Positions 8,503-17,423 are shown, counted from the stretch's first letter. The stretch is DNA of 49,036 bases from Sphingomonadales bacterium (GCA_020200315.1 JAIVIZ010000095.1:1-49036); one strand, 5' to 3'. Notes: generated by a model not told the origin, from the letters alone. Numbers and translations: made by a program.

Positions 8503-9702
8503 TCAGGCCGCCCTCTTCACTTCCGCCACGATCTTCCGCGCTGCGTCGCCAAGATCGTTGGCAGCGACGATCGGCAGGCCGGAATGCGCCAATATTTCTT
8601 TGCCCTGCTCGACGTTGGTGCCTTCGAGCCGAACGACGAGTGGGACCGACAGGTTCACTTCCTTGGCCGCCGTGACGATGCCGTCGGCGATGATGTCGCA
8701 CTTCATGATGCCACCGAAGATGTTGACGAGGATGCCCTTCACGGCGGGGTCGGACAGGATGATCTTGAACGCCGCCGTGACCTTCTCCTTCGAGGCGCCG
8801 CCGCCGACGTCGAGGAAGTTGGCCGGGAAAGCGCCATTCAATTTGATGATGTCCATCGTCGCCATGGCGAGGCCCGCACCGTTGACCATGCAGCCGATGT
8901 CGCCGTCGAGCTTGATATAGGCGAGGTCGTGTTTCGACGCCTCGATCTCCATCGGCTCTTCTTCGCTGAGGTCGCGCAGTTCGGCGAGATCCTGGTGGCG
9001 GAACATGGCGTTCGAATCGAAGCCGACCTTGGCGTCGAGCACCATCAGCTGGCCGTCTTCGGTGACGGCGAGCGGGTTGATCTCGATCTGCGCGGCGTCG
9101 GTGCCGAGGAAGGCGTCGTAGAGCTTCGACGCGGTGCTAGCCGCCTGCTTGGCGAGGTCGCCGGTGAGACCGAGCGCCGCAGCAACGGCGCGGCCGTGGT
9201 GCGGCATGAAACCCGTCGCCGGGTCGATCGTGACGGTGTGGATCTTCTCCGGCGCGTCATGGGCCACCGTTTCGATGTCCATGCCGCCTTCGGTCGAAGC
9301 GACCAGCGCGATGCGACCGGAATCGCGGTCGACGAGCAGCGCGAGGTAGAACTCCTTCGCGATGTCGACGCCATCGGTGATATAGAGCCGCTGGACCTGC
9401 TTGCCCTCGGGACCGGTCTGGATCGTCACCAGCGTCTTGCCGAGCATCTCTTCGGCGTTGGCGCGCACTTCCTCGATCGAGCGGGCGAGGCGAACGCCGC
9501 CTTTGGCATCCGACCCCAGTTCCTTGAACTTGCCCTTGCCGCGGCCGCCGGCGTGGATCTGCGCCTTCACCACCCACAACGGGCCGGGAAGCCGCTCCGC
9601 CGCCTCGACCGCCTGGTCGGCTGTCATCGCGGCATAGCCGGCGGGCACCGGCACGCCGAACCGGGCGAGCAATTCCTTCGCCTGATATTCGTGGATGTTC
9701 AT
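8503..9702 (-). CDS. sucC: succinyl-CoA synthetase (ADP-forming), beta subunit
   Basis: 399 residues from ATG 9702 ([20 protein letters not shown]), the standard family start; the longer open frame upstream adds nothing recognisable. SucC carries the ATP-grasp domain and nucleotide specificity of the TCA-cycle step succinyl-CoA to succinate. Seen are [59 protein letters not shown] and [11 protein letters not shown]. sucD is not in the window on either side, so here sucC is separated from its usual partner or sucD lies elsewhere. Confidence 0.96.
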   Translation of the reverse strand: MNIHEYQAKELLARFGVPVPAGYAAMTADQAVEAAERLPGPLWVVKAQIHAGGRGKGKFKELGSDAKGGVRLARSIEEVRANAEEMLGKTLVTIQTGPEGKQVQRLYITDGVDIAKEFYLALLVDRDSGRIALVASTEGGMDIETVAHDAPEKIHTVTIDPATGFMPHHGRAVAAALGLTGDLAKQAASTASKLYDAFLGTDAAQIEINPLAVTEDGQLMVLDAKVGFDSNAMFRHQDLAELRDLSEEEPMEIEASKHDLAYIKLDGDIGCMVNGAGLAMATMDIIKLNGAFPANFLDVGGGASKEKVTAAFKIILSDPAVKGILVNIFGGIMKCDIIADGIVTAAKEVNLSVPLVVRLEGTNVEQGKEILAHSGLPIVAANDLGDAARKIVAEVKRAA

Positions 9703-9886
9703 CGCGCTTCCCGAGAGTGACGTTTGCGCCGCCTTAAACAGATTGAGGGGCCCGTTGCAAAGCGGACACCCCGCCAATCTTCCCAATGTTCGCACTGACG
9801 GGCCTCTTTCGAGCAGGCCTCCGGGCCCCAGCTTGCCTGTTTCATGATACTAGACTCAGGCAGGCGCTGTAGGACAGGAAAAAAGG
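9703..9886. promoter_or_regulatory. divergent intergenic region, sucC / dinB
   Basis: 184 bases between the two divergent starts; it must hold promoters for both. An A/G-rich stretch (AGGACAGGAAAAAAGG) just before dinB can serve as ribosome-binding site. I see no convincing LexA box. Confidence 0.4.
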
Positions 9887-10963
9887 GTGAACGAACCCCG
9901 GCCGCGCAAGATCATCCACGTCGACATGGATGCCTTCTATGCGTCGGTCGAGCAGCGCGACGATCCATCGCTCAAGGGACGGCCGGTGGCGGTCGGCGGA
10001 GGCCATCGCGGCGTGGTCGCGGCGGCCAGCTATGAAGCGCGCGTGTTCGGGGTGCGCTCGGCGATGCCGTCGGTCACGGCCAAGCGGCGCTGCCCCGAGC
10101 TGGTGTTCGTCAAGCCGCGCTTCGATGTCTACAAGACAGTGTCGCTGCAGGTGCGGGCGATCTTCGCCGATTACACGCCGCTGATCGAGCCGCTGAGCCT
10201 CGATGAAGCCTATCTCGACGTGACCGAGGATGTGCGCGGGCTGGGTAGCGCGCGGGCCATCGCCGAGGCGATTCGCGAGCGCATCCGGGCCGAGACCGGT
10301 CTGACCGCATCGGCCGGAGTGTCCTATTGCAAGTTCATCGCCAAGCTGGCGTCGGACCACAACAAGCCGGACGGCCTGTGCGTCATTCCGCCCGGTCGGG
10401 GCAAGGCATTCGTCGCGACGCTGCCGGTCAAACGGTTTCACGGTGTCGGGCCGGTGACCGCCGCCAGGATGGAGCGGCTCGGCATCCACACCGGTGCCGA
10501 CCTCGCCGCGTGGAGCCAGCCCGAGCTGGAAGCGCAGTTCGGATCGTCGGGAAATTGGTACTGGCGGATTGCGCGCGGCATCGACGATCGCGAGGTCAAG
10601 CCCGACCGGCCGTACAAGTCGGTCAGCGCCGAGCGGACGTTCGACATCGACCTCATCGATTCCGCGGCGCTTGCCGAGCAGCTGGAGCGGGTCGCGGGCT
10701 ATGCCTGGCAGCGGATCGCCCGGGCCGAGGTCGCCGGACGGACCGTGACGCTCAAGGTCAAGTTCTCCGATTTCACTCTAATCACGCGCTCCAGGAGTTT
10801 TTCAGCGCCCATCCCTGACGAAGAGGCGTTCGCGGCGGCGGGGCAGGCGCTGCTGTCGGCGCTGTTGCCGGTGACCAAAGGCATCCGCCTGCTCGGCCTC
10901 GGGCTTCACGCGATTATTTCCGAAGAGGAAGGCCAGACACAGCAGCTTGGTCTGGCGATTTGA
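9887..10963 (+). CDS. dinB: DNA polymerase IV (Y-family, translesion)
   Basis: 358 residues from GTG 9887. Y-family polymerase that copies damaged DNA without proofreading. The catalytic carboxylates are in HVDMDAFYASVE (Asp13) and SLDEAYLDVT (Asp106, Glu107). The helix-hairpin-helix region KRFHGVGPVTAARMERLGI and the little-finger domain follow. The protein ends EGQTQQLGLAI, where QLGL fits the C-terminal beta-clamp-binding peptide. A GC-rich hairpin follows at 10993-11016. Confidence 0.95.
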   Translation: MNEPRPRKIIHVDMDAFYASVEQRDDPSLKGRPVAVGGGHRGVVAAASYEARVFGVRSAMPSVTAKRRCPELVFVKPRFDVYKTVSLQVRAIFADYTPLIEPLSLDEAYLDVTEDVRGLGSARAIAEAIRERIRAETGLTASAGVSYCKFIAKLASDHNKPDGLCVIPPGRGKAFVATLPVKRFHGVGPVTAARMERLGIHTGADLAAWSQPELEAQFGSSGNWYWRIARGIDDREVKPDRPYKSVSAERTFDIDLIDSAALAEQLERVAGYAWQRIARAEVAGRTVTLKVKFSDFTLITRSRSFSAPIPDEEAFAAAGQALLSALLPVTKGIRLLGLGLHAIISEEEGQTQQLGLAI

Positions 10964-10992
10964 AACCATCTATGTTATATGATGCGCACTGA

Positions 10993-11016
10993 GCCGCCGC
11001 GCCCTGCGTCGGCGGC
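10993..11016 (+). terminator. possible weak terminator after dinB
   Basis: Inverted repeat GCCGCCG (10993-10999) / CGGCGGC (11010-11016) with a 10-base loop, 30 bases past the dinB stop. Only a short T-rich tail (TTCTG) follows, so intrinsic termination would be weak. Confidence 0.35.
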
Positions 11017-11138
11017 TTCTGCTGGATGTTCGGAAGACTGGCGAGCCGCGACCGGGGGTCGTTACTTAGGGTCGTACCATTGGGGAGGCAGCGCGGCGAC
11101 GCGCTGGCTGGCCGGTCGCTATTTAGGAAGGTGCTGGA

Positions 11139-11675
11139 ATGGCTGCGAAAGCGCTTAGCTTCGATGTTGGCGATTATGTTGTGTACCCCAAACATGGCGT
11201 TGGAAAGGTCACCGAGATTCAGAGCACGGAGATCGCGGGCACCCACCTCGACCTCTATGTGCTGCGCTTCGAGAAAGAGCGGATGACGCTCCGCGTGCCG
11301 GTCGGCAAGGCCGACGCGGTGGGGATGCGCAAGCTGTCGTCGGACAAGACGATGAAGGACGCGCTCGAGACGCTGAAGGGCAAGCCCCGGGTCAAGCGCA
11401 CCATGTGGTCGCGCCGCGCGCAGGAATATGAAGCGAAGATCAATTCGGGCGACCTGACCTCGATCGCCGAAGTGACCCGCGACCTGTTCCGTGCCGACGA
11501 TCAGCCCGAGCAGAGCTATTCGGAGCGGCAGATTTTCGAGGCGGCATCCTCGCGTTTGGCGCGCGAGCTGGCGGCGATGGAGCAGATCGACGAACCCACT
11601 GCGCTGAAGCAGATCCTCGAGATCCTCAACGCGGCCGCCGCGATCCACAACAAGGCGAAGGAATTGGCGGCTTAG
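11139..11675 (+). CDS. carD: CarD-family transcriptional regulator
   Basis: 178 residues from ATG 11139. N-terminal CarD/TRCF RNA-polymerase-interaction domain (FDVGDYVVYPKHGVGKVTEI, LDLYVLRFEKERMTLRVPV), then a helical DNA-binding domain (MWSRRAQEYEAKINSGDL, SYSERQIFEAASSRLARELA). CarD binds the RNAP beta subunit and stabilises open promoter complexes, notably at rRNA promoters. A possible ribosome-binding site AGGAAGG lies before the start. The stop codon lies inside a long hairpin (11664-11705). Confidence 0.93.
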   Translation: MAAKALSFDVGDYVVYPKHGVGKVTEIQSTEIAGTHLDLYVLRFEKERMTLRVPVGKADAVGMRKLSSDKTMKDALETLKGKPRVKRTMWSRRAQEYEAKINSGDLTSIAEVTRDLFRADDQPEQSYSERQIFEAASSRLARELAAMEQIDEPTALKQILEILNAAAAIHNKAKELAA

Positions 11676-11705
11676 GACTGCCGGGGGCAGTCCGTAAGCC
11701 GCCAA
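11664..11705 (+). terminator. long hairpin spanning the carD stop codon
   Basis: Left arm 11664-11682 (TTGGCGGCTTAGGACTGCC), loop GGG, right arm 11686-11705 (GGCAGTCCGTAAGCCGCCAA). The arms pair over 19 base pairs with a single bulged base. The carD stop TAG (11673-11675) is inside the left arm. There is no T-tract, so it may protect the mRNA 3' end, or terminate poorly. Confidence 0.55.
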
Positions 11706-11839
11706 TGCGGCCTTTAGACGGGTGGAATCTCCGCCCAAACAAGGGGGCGCTCCGATCCACGGCGTGCCCTTTTTTTGCGCCTTGCGCACAGCTGTTGCTA
11801 TGGTGTATTAGTCTGGCAACACGGATGGAGACCAATGCT

Positions 11840-12562
11840 ATGCGCATGCCCCTGTTGCTGATTGCCGCGGCCGTCCTGCCGCTCGGCGCCTGTCATTTTT
11901 CGGCATCGGCGGAGACCGGCCCGGTGGTCCAGCGCGCTTATCCGGTAACCGGCCCGTTCACGGGTCTGGCCGTTGCCGGTCGCTACGATGTCAAGGTGAT
12001 CAGCGGCCAGGCCGTGAGCGTTGCCGCCAGCGGTCATGAGAAGGCGCTCGACGCGATGGTGGTCGAAGTCAGGAATGGCACGCTGACGATCCATCCGATC
12101 CGGCAGAACGGCTTTCACTTCGGCTGGGAGCATCACGGCAAGGTCGAAGTGACGGTCACCGTCCCGGCGATCGACAGCGCGGAGATTGCCGGATCGGGCG
12201 CGATCAACGTCGACCATGTCGCCGGCGCGAGCTTCAAGGGCACGGTGGCCGGCTCGGGCGACCTGACGCTCCCCGCAGTCGATGCACAGGCGCTCGACCT
12301 GTCGATCGCCGGATCGGGCGACATTCACGCCGTAGGCAAGGCCCAAAGCGTCAAGCTCAACATCGCCGGATCGGGCGACATCGACACGAGCAAGCTCAAT
12401 GTGCTCGACGCGGAGGCGTCGATCGCCGGCTCCGGCGGGATCAAGGGTCACGCCACCCGCAATGCCGCGATCAGCATCATGGGATCGGGCGACGTCGAGA
12501 TCAACGGTGGCGCGAAATGCACCGTGTCGAAGACCGGGTCGGGCGACGCGCGCTGTTCGTGA
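11840..12562 (+). CDS. exported GIN-domain (DUF2807) lipoprotein
   Basis: 240 residues from ATG 11840; ATG 11825 is an alternative, but a GGAG at 11827-11830 suits 11840. The start MRMPLLLIAAAVLPLGAC is a lipoprotein signal. The body is the putative auto-transporter adhesin head GIN domain (DUF2807): a right-handed beta-helix shown by repeated AGSG turns (EIAGSGAI, VAGSGDLTL, IAGSGDIHA, IAGSGDIDT, IAGSGGI, IMGSGDVEI). At DNA level a 20-base unit recurs in this stretch. Surface or periplasmic; function unknown. A second GIN gene follows 46 bases later. Confidence 0.85.
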   Translation: MRMPLLLIAAAVLPLGACHFSASAETGPVVQRAYPVTGPFTGLAVAGRYDVKVISGQAVSVAASGHEKALDAMVVEVRNGTLTIHPIRQNGFHFGWEHHGKVEVTVTVPAIDSAEIAGSGAINVDHVAGASFKGTVAGSGDLTLPAVDAQALDLSIAGSGDIHAVGKAQSVKLNIAGSGDIDTSKLNVLDAEASIAGSGGIKGHATRNAAISIMGSGDVEINGGAKCTVSKTGSGDARCS

Positions 12563-12608
12563 GCGCACTCCACACGCTTCGTTAACCATGACCGGCGAGG
12601 ATGGCGCC

Positions 12609-13313
12609 ATGCGCATCACCCTCCTTGCCGGCTTCGCCGGAAGCTTCGCCCTCAGCCTTGCGTCCCCCGCCGCGGCCGACAGCCGCAACTTCTCGGTCGT
12701 ATCGTTCGACCGGGTGCGGATCGACGGCCCCTATCGCGTGACCCTCGCCACCGGAGTTGCCCCGTTTGCGAGCGCAACCGGATCGCCCCAAGCGCTCGAC
12801 GGGGTCGCGATCGATGTCCAAGGACGAACGCTGATCGTCCATGCCAATCCTTCCTCATGGGGCGGCTATCCCGGCGCGGGCCGAGGTCCAGTCGAGATCA
12901 GCATCGGCACGCACGAACTGAATGCCGCCTGGGTCAACGGATCGGGCAGCCTGGCAATCGACGGAGTCAAGGGGTTGAGCTTCGATCTTTCCGTTCAGGG
13001 CGCCGGATCGGCGAGCATCGGCCAGGTCGACGTCGACCAGTTCCGCCTCGGCCTTGCAGGCGCGGCGAGCGCGAAACTTGTCGGCCGGGCGCCGCGCCTA
13101 ACCGCGATCGTCCGCGGCACCTCCGCGCTCGACGGCAGCGATCTCGCGGTGAAGGACGCGACGGTCGGCGCCGACGGGCCGGCAATCGTCAAGCTGGCGG
13201 TCAGCAACAGCATCAAAGTCGATGCGATGGGCACAGCCACCGTCAGCCTTGCGGGCAGCCCCGCCTGCACGATCAAGACGACGGGATCGGCGAGCGTCGA
13301 AGGCTGCCGCTAG
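12609..13313 (+). CDS. second exported GIN-domain (DUF2807) protein
   Basis: 234 residues from ATG 12609. The N-terminus MRITLLAGFAGSFALSLASP ending AAA is a classical signal peptide without lipobox. It has the DUF2807 layout (FDRVRIDGPYRVTLATG, VNGSGSLAID, VQGAGSASIGQVD, LAGAASAKLVG) but its turns have drifted from the AGSG repeats of its upstream neighbour. Probably an old tandem duplication. Its TAG stop is in CTAG 13310-13313, shared with the convergent DUF1489 gene. Confidence 0.82.
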   Translation: MRITLLAGFAGSFALSLASPAAADSRNFSVVSFDRVRIDGPYRVTLATGVAPFASATGSPQALDGVAIDVQGRTLIVHANPSSWGGYPGAGRGPVEISIGTHELNAAWVNGSGSLAIDGVKGLSFDLSVQGAGSASIGQVDVDQFRLGLAGAASAKLVGRAPRLTAIVRGTSALDGSDLAVKDATVGADGPAIVKLAVSNSIKVDAMGTATVSLAGSPACTIKTTGSASVEGCR

Positions 13314-13708
13314 ACCAGCGCCAACGCGGCGAGCTTGCCGTAGAGGCTTGGCGGAAGGGCGCCGAGGCCGCTGTCGTCCCCGCCGCCCGGCTCCGGAGCG
13401 TCGCCCTCCTCGAGATAGCGCCAGCCCTGGTGCGCACGTTTGGGCGCGGGTGGGAGGATGATCAATGAATCCGCGCAGACGATGTCGATCCGGCCGTCGC
13501 TGCGGTCGTCGAAGCGCAGGATCTCGTTGCGGGCGATGATGCGATGCTTGACGATCCAGTGCAGCGAGCCGCCGATCAGCTCGGGCATCCGCTTGGGCCG
13601 CATGCGGGTGACGACGCGCACTTCGCCCCCGCTCGCGCGGCGCGCCAGGCGGTTCGACAGCGCCTCGAGGCTGGCGCAGCCGACCGCGGTCTTGGTGAGG
13701 TGAAGCAC
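13310..13708 (-). CDS. DUF1489 family protein
   Basis: 132 residues from GTG 13708 (MLHLTKTAVGCASLEAL). The pattern EVRVVTRMRPKRMPELIGGS then LHWIVKHRIIARNEILRF and RRAHQGWRYLE-type text (here KRAHQGWRYLE) is that of DUF1489, a small conserved alphaproteobacterial protein of unknown function. Normally about 140 residues, so full length. It precedes mgtE on the same strand with a 51-base gap (gene order mgtE then DUF1489 in transcription). Confidence 0.82.
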   Translation of the reverse strand: MLHLTKTAVGCASLEALSNRLARRASGGEVRVVTRMRPKRMPELIGGSLHWIVKHRIIARNEILRFDDRSDGRIDIVCADSLIILPPAPKRAHQGWRYLEEGDAPEPGGGDDSGLGALPPSLYGKLAALALV

Positions 13709-13759
13709 GCCGGCCAGATGGGCGAAAGCGCTTCGAAATTCAACGCATTACACGCGGAG

Positions 13760-15175
13760 TCAGGGCGACAGCCCGGCAAGCGCGGCGAGTCCGAGGAAGC
13801 TGAAGAATCCCATCACGTCGGTAGCCATCGTCACGAACACCGCAGAGGACACGGCCGGGTCGACGCGCGCTCGGTCGAGGCTCACGGGCACGAGAATACC
13901 CGCCAGACCGGCAACCAGATTGTTGATCACCATCGCCGCGCCGATCACCAGTCCGAGGCGATCATTGTGGAACAGCAGCCAGGTGCCACCGCCAATGATG
14001 ATTCCAAGCGCTATTCCATTGGCGAGCGCAATCTTCAGCTCCCGGCCGATCATCCGTGCCGTGTTCGAACTGGCCAGCTGATTGGTAGCGAGCGCACGCA
14101 CGACGACCGCGAGTGTCTGGGTTCCGGCATTGCCGCCCATACCGGAGACGATCGGCATCAGCACCGCGAGCAGCGCGAAGCGGCTGATCTCGCGCTGGAA
14201 CAGGCCGACGACGCCGGCCGCGAGGATGGCCGTGCCGAGGTTGATCACCAGCCAGGTGAGCCGCGTGCGGACGGTCAGCGCGATCGGTTCGTTGATGTCG
14301 CCGTCGCCCGCCCCGGACAGCAGCAGCACGTCCTCGCCCGCCTCCTCCTGAATGATGTGGACGATATCGTCGACAGTGATCATGCCCACGAGGCGTCCGC
14401 TGGGATCGACCACGGCGGCCGAGATCAGCGCATATTTCTGGAAGCGGAGCGCGACCTCTTCCTGGTCCATCTCCACCGGAATCAGCGTCTGATCCTCGAC
14501 CAGAATGTCCGCGACCCGCATCTTGCGCGGCGAGCGGAGGATCGCCGAGAGGCGGCAGGTTCCGACCGGGTGGTGGGTCGGAGAGACCACGAACACTTCC
14601 CAAAAGTCGGTCGCCAGCTCGTCGCCCGAGCGCAAATAATCGATGAGCTGGCCGACGCTCCAATGATCGGGCACCGCGATGAGGTCGCGCTGCATCAGCC
14701 GACCGGCGGATTCCTCGGGGTAGCTCAGCGCCTCCTCGATGGCGGCGCGGTCGTCGGGTTCCATCGCCCGCAGCACCGCGCGCTGCTCGTCGTCCTCAAG
14801 GTCCTCGAGGATCGCGACCGCGTCGTCGGTGTCGAGCTGGCCGGCCAGGTCCGCGAGTTGCTGAGGCTCCATTTCGTCGAGCAGCCGCTCGCGGACGTGC
14901 TCGTTCATCTCGGCGATGACGTCGGCGTCGACGATCCCGGCAAGCGCGGCGACCAGCCCCTCGCGCTCGTCGGCGCGGGCAAGCTCGATGAGATCGGCGA
15001 CGTCCGCGGGATGAAGCGGTTCGACCAGGGCGCGGGCGGTCTCGTCGTGCCCGGCCTCGACCGCGTCGAGCACCTGGTCGACGAAATCCGGGCTCAGCCG
15101 GTCCTCGCGGTCCATGATCCCGGCATCGGTGGGCGGAGCCTCTGCAGGGACGGCGGCGGCGTCGCTCTCGCTCAT
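13760..15175 (-). CDS. mgtE: MgtE-type magnesium transporter
   Basis: 471 residues from ATG 15175. Layout: acidic N-domain of armadillo-like repeats (LVEPLHPADVADLIELA, LLDEMEPQQLADLAGQL), a tandem CBS pair (PVGTCRLSAILRSP, LVGMITVDDIVHI), then about five membrane helices starting TRLTWLVINLGTAILAAGVV with GMGGNAGTQTLAVVVRAL, the conserved pore region. It carries Mg2+ across the inner membrane and is gated by Mg2+ binding to the N/CBS domains. Divergent from the isomerase gene over a 113-base spacer. Confidence 0.93.
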   Translation of the reverse strand: MSESDAAAVPAEAPPTDAGIMDREDRLSPDFVDQVLDAVEAGHDETARALVEPLHPADVADLIELARADEREGLVAALAGIVDADVIAEMNEHVRERLLDEMEPQQLADLAGQLDTDDAVAILEDLEDDEQRAVLRAMEPDDRAAIEEALSYPEESAGRLMQRDLIAVPDHWSVGQLIDYLRSGDELATDFWEVFVVSPTHHPVGTCRLSAILRSPRKMRVADILVEDQTLIPVEMDQEEVALRFQKYALISAAVVDPSGRLVGMITVDDIVHIIQEEAGEDVLLLSGAGDGDINEPIALTVRTRLTWLVINLGTAILAAGVVGLFQREISRFALLAVLMPIVSGMGGNAGTQTLAVVVRALATNQLASSNTARMIGRELKIALANGIALGIIIGGGTWLLFHNDRLGLVIGAAMVINNLVAGLAGILVPVSLDRARVDPAVSSAVFVTMATDVMGFFSFLGLAALAGLSP

Positions 15176-15288
15176 CCTCGTCTCCCCTCGGTCGTGTGCG
15201 CGTGGCGATCCTCTATGGCCGGGGCGCCACTGGCGCAAGGCGCGCGCGCGTCCTACAGGCGCCGCGACCCCCACTTGGAGAGACGAGC

Positions 15289-15744
15289 ATGGCCGACGCC
15301 AACACCCTGACCTTTTCCTTATCCAGCGGCGGCGACGTCGTCATCAAGCTTCGCCCGGACCTTGCGCCCAATCATGTGGAGCGGATTGCTGGCTTGGCCC
15401 GCGAGGGATTCTACGACGGCGTGCCGTTTCACCGCGTGATCCCCGGCTTCATGGCGCAGGGCGGCGACCCGACCGGAACGGGCACGAGCGGAAGCAAGCT
15501 GCCGGACCTCAAGCAGGAATTCAGCAGCGAACCGCACGTCCGCGGCACCTGTTCGATGGCGCGCACGTCCAACCCCGACAGCGCCAACAGCCAGTTCTTC
15601 ATCTGCTTCGACGATGCCCGCTTTCTCGACAAACAATACACCGTCTGGGGCCAGGTCGAGAGCGGCATGGAACATATCGACGCGCTGCCCAAAGGCGAGC
15701 CGCCGCGCGAGCCGGGCAAGATCGTGAAGGCAACCGTCGCCTGA
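15289..15744 (+). CDS. cyclophilin-type peptidyl-prolyl isomerase
   Basis: 151 residues from ATG 15289, with GGAG eight bases or so upstream; open frames that begin earlier overlap the mgtE promoter. Cytoplasmic cyclophilin: VPFHRVIPGFMAQGGDPTGT holds the catalytic Arg and the GGDP loop, GTCSMARTSNPDSANSQFFI the active-site wall, and the KQYTVWGQVESGME strand closes the barrel. No signal peptide. The stop overlaps the next start as TGATG (15742-15746). Confidence 0.93.
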   Translation: MADANTLTFSLSSGGDVVIKLRPDLAPNHVERIAGLAREGFYDGVPFHRVIPGFMAQGGDPTGTGTSGSKLPDLKQEFSSEPHVRGTCSMARTSNPDSANSQFFICFDDARFLDKQYTVWGQVESGMEHIDALPKGEPPREPGKIVKATVA

Positions 15745-16511
15745 TGGCAACGCCCGTCGCGCTGGTCACCGGCGCCTCGGCCGGGCTGGGGGTCGATTTT
15801 GCGCGCCAGCTGTCGGCCAAGGGCTACCGGCTGGTGCTCGTTGCGCGCCGCAAGGAGCGGCTCGACGCGCTTGCCACCGAGCTTGGCCATGGGCGGGCCA
15901 TCGCCTGCGATCTCAGCACAGCAGGCGCGGCTGCGGCGCTGATGGCCGACATCCGCGCGGCCGGCGAGACGGTGTCGCTGCTGGTCAACAATGCCGGTTT
16001 CGGCCTCACCGGCCGCTTCGCCGCGTTGGATGGCGGACGTCAGCGGCAGATGATCGACCTCAATTGCGGTGCGCTCGTCGAACTTGCGCACGCGGTGTTG
16101 CCGGACATGCGGGCCAAGCGAAAGGGCGCGATCCTCAACGTCGCCTCGACGGCGGCCTTCCAGCCGGGGCCGGGAATGGCGGTGTACTTCGCGACCAAAG
16201 CCTTTGTCTTGTCGTTCAGCGAGGCGCTGCACGAGGAGGTCAAGGCTGAGGGCGTTACGGTGACGGCGCTCTGTCCTGGCCCGACATCGACGGAGTTCGG
16301 CGAGGTCGCCGGGTTTGGCTTAGCGAGTTCATTCGAGAAGATCGCCGCGCGGTCTGAAGATGTAGTCCGCGCCGGGCTTCGGGCTGTTGCGGAAAAGCAA
16401 GCGGTGGCGATCCCCGGCCTGCTCAACAAGGCCGGCGCGCAAGGCCATCGCCTGCTCCCGCGCTCCTGGCTGCGGAGGATCGCCGGATTGATGAAAGAGA
16501 TAGGCACGTAA
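15744..16511 (+). CDS. short-chain dehydrogenase/reductase
   Basis: 255 residues from ATG 15744, translationally coupled to the isomerase. Classical SDR: nucleotide motif TGASAGLG (residues 9-16), NNAG, active-site Ser in VASTAAF and YFATK (Tyr-x-x-x-Lys), then the CPGPTSTEF loop. NAD(P)-dependent oxidoreductase of the DltE-like subgroup; the substrate cannot be told. The Arg cluster ARRKERLD after the second strand suggests NADP preference. A good intrinsic terminator follows at 16604. Confidence 0.9.
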   Translation: MATPVALVTGASAGLGVDFARQLSAKGYRLVLVARRKERLDALATELGHGRAIACDLSTAGAAAALMADIRAAGETVSLLVNNAGFGLTGRFAALDGGRQRQMIDLNCGALVELAHAVLPDMRAKRKGAILNVASTAAFQPGPGMAVYFATKAFVLSFSEALHEEVKAEGVTVTALCPGPTSTEFGEVAGFGLASSFEKIAARSEDVVRAGLRAVAEKQAVAIPGLLNKAGAQGHRLLPRSWLRRIAGLMKEIGT

Positions 16512-16603
16512 TGGCGAGCTCGGTTCATTTCGCACTTGCACAATCTTTTGTGCGCTGCGATAAAGAACTGCCTTTCGAGGCATCCTCTCCTGAAACCTTT
16601 CAA

Positions 16604-16635
16604 AGGCCGGGCGGCAAACGTCCGGCCTCTTTTTT
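16604..16635 (+). terminator. intrinsic terminator
   Basis: Perfect stem AGGCCGG (16604-16610) / CCGGCCT (16622-16628) followed by CTTTTTT. It lies about 95 bases after the dehydrogenase stop. A second small hairpin, GCACAA-TCTT-TTGTGC (16538-16553), lies upstream, so this space could also encode a short RNA. Confidence 0.85.
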
Positions 16636-16745
16636 GATCGCCGTTCTGGCTGCCCACGCGCAAGCAGTGCCGAAATGACACAACTCATCCTATAAACCCG
16701 CTCCTCTCGTTGCGCGAAACTTAACAACAGTTTAATCGTTACGGG

Positions 16746-17423
16746 ATGATGAACCGAGCAATTCAGCTCGCCCAGGGGGCGACACCGTGGCGGAGGAAAC
16801 CGTCGGCAATCGCCGGCGCTCTGCTTCTGCTGGTTGCTTTCACCCTCATTTTGGCGGCGGTCGCGCCGAGGGCATTCGGAATCGGTCGCTTCATGTCGGC
16901 GTTCGGTCCCGCGCGGGTCGGAGCCGATTTGATGGCGATGCTAAGCGCGCGCTCGCCTGGCGCGCGCGCCACTGGGCAACTGGCGGATACCAAAGCGCGT
17001 AAGGTGGCGGCAGCCGCTCCCCACGAGCGCGCTCTGGCGAAGGTTCGCCCGCCGGAAGCGCTGCCGGAAACCTTCGTCAAACCCCTGTTCGCACCGCAAC
17101 TACCGGTCGAAGCCCAAGCCATCCTGCCGAGCCTGTTCCCGATCGCCGCCGCCCCGCTCTTGACGCCGGTCGGCGCTTCGGTGCCGCCGGTGCTGGGCTT
17201 CGTCCCACCGCCTGGCGGCGGCGGAGTCCCCACGCCGCCGGGCATCACCCCGCCGGGTATCACGCCGACGCCGACGACGACGGTTACACCTCCCGCGGTT
17301 CCTGAACCCGGCAGTTGGGCGCTGATGTTGATGGGCTTCAGCGTCGCTGGAGCTGCCCTTCGCCGCCGTCGCCCAAGGACCGCTCGTCGCGACGTGAGTT
17401 CAAGGGCCGCCGAGTCGCGGTGA
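16746..17423 (+). CDS. PEP-CTERM protein with N-terminal membrane anchor and Pro-rich stalk
   Basis: 225 residues from ATG 16746 (the second codon is also ATG). Order: short basic N-terminus, a hydrophobic helix (AIAGALLLLVAFTLILAAVA) without a clear cleavage site, a low-complexity middle, a Pro/Gly/Thr-rich stalk (near residues 150-185), then the sorting tail VPEPGSWALMLMGFSVAG followed by basic residues. The tail fits the PEPxxWA-type PEP-CTERM signal recognised by exosortases; an XrtV-type exosortase lies 7 kb downstream. The stop overlaps the transpeptidase start as GTGA. Confidence 0.82.
   Translation: MMNRAIQLAQGATPWRRKPSAIAGALLLLVAFTLILAAVAPRAFGIGRFMSAFGPARVGADLMAMLSARSPGARATGQLADTKARKVAAAAPHERALAKVRPPEALPETFVKPLFAPQLPVEAQAILPSLFPIAAAPLLTPVGASVPPVLGFVPPPGGGGVPTPPGITPPGITPTPTTTVTPPAVPEPGSWALMLMGFSVAGAALRRRRPRTARRDVSSRAAESR

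Noticed and set aside
12304-12381. Direct repeats as a possible mobile or CRISPR-like array
   Set aside because: They encode the AGSG turns of the GIN beta-helix, with irregular spacing, inside one reading frame.
13544-15310. 588-codon plus-strand open frame opposite mgtE
   Set aside because: Its sequence is rich in Arg, His, Asp and Gln and has no domain, the usual mirror of a high-GC gene. mgtE on the other strand is unmistakable.
16511-16678. 55-codon open frame starting at TAATG directly after the dehydrogenase
   Set aside because: It runs through the perfect intrinsic terminator at 16604-16635 and resembles no protein; the overlap with the stop is probably chance.
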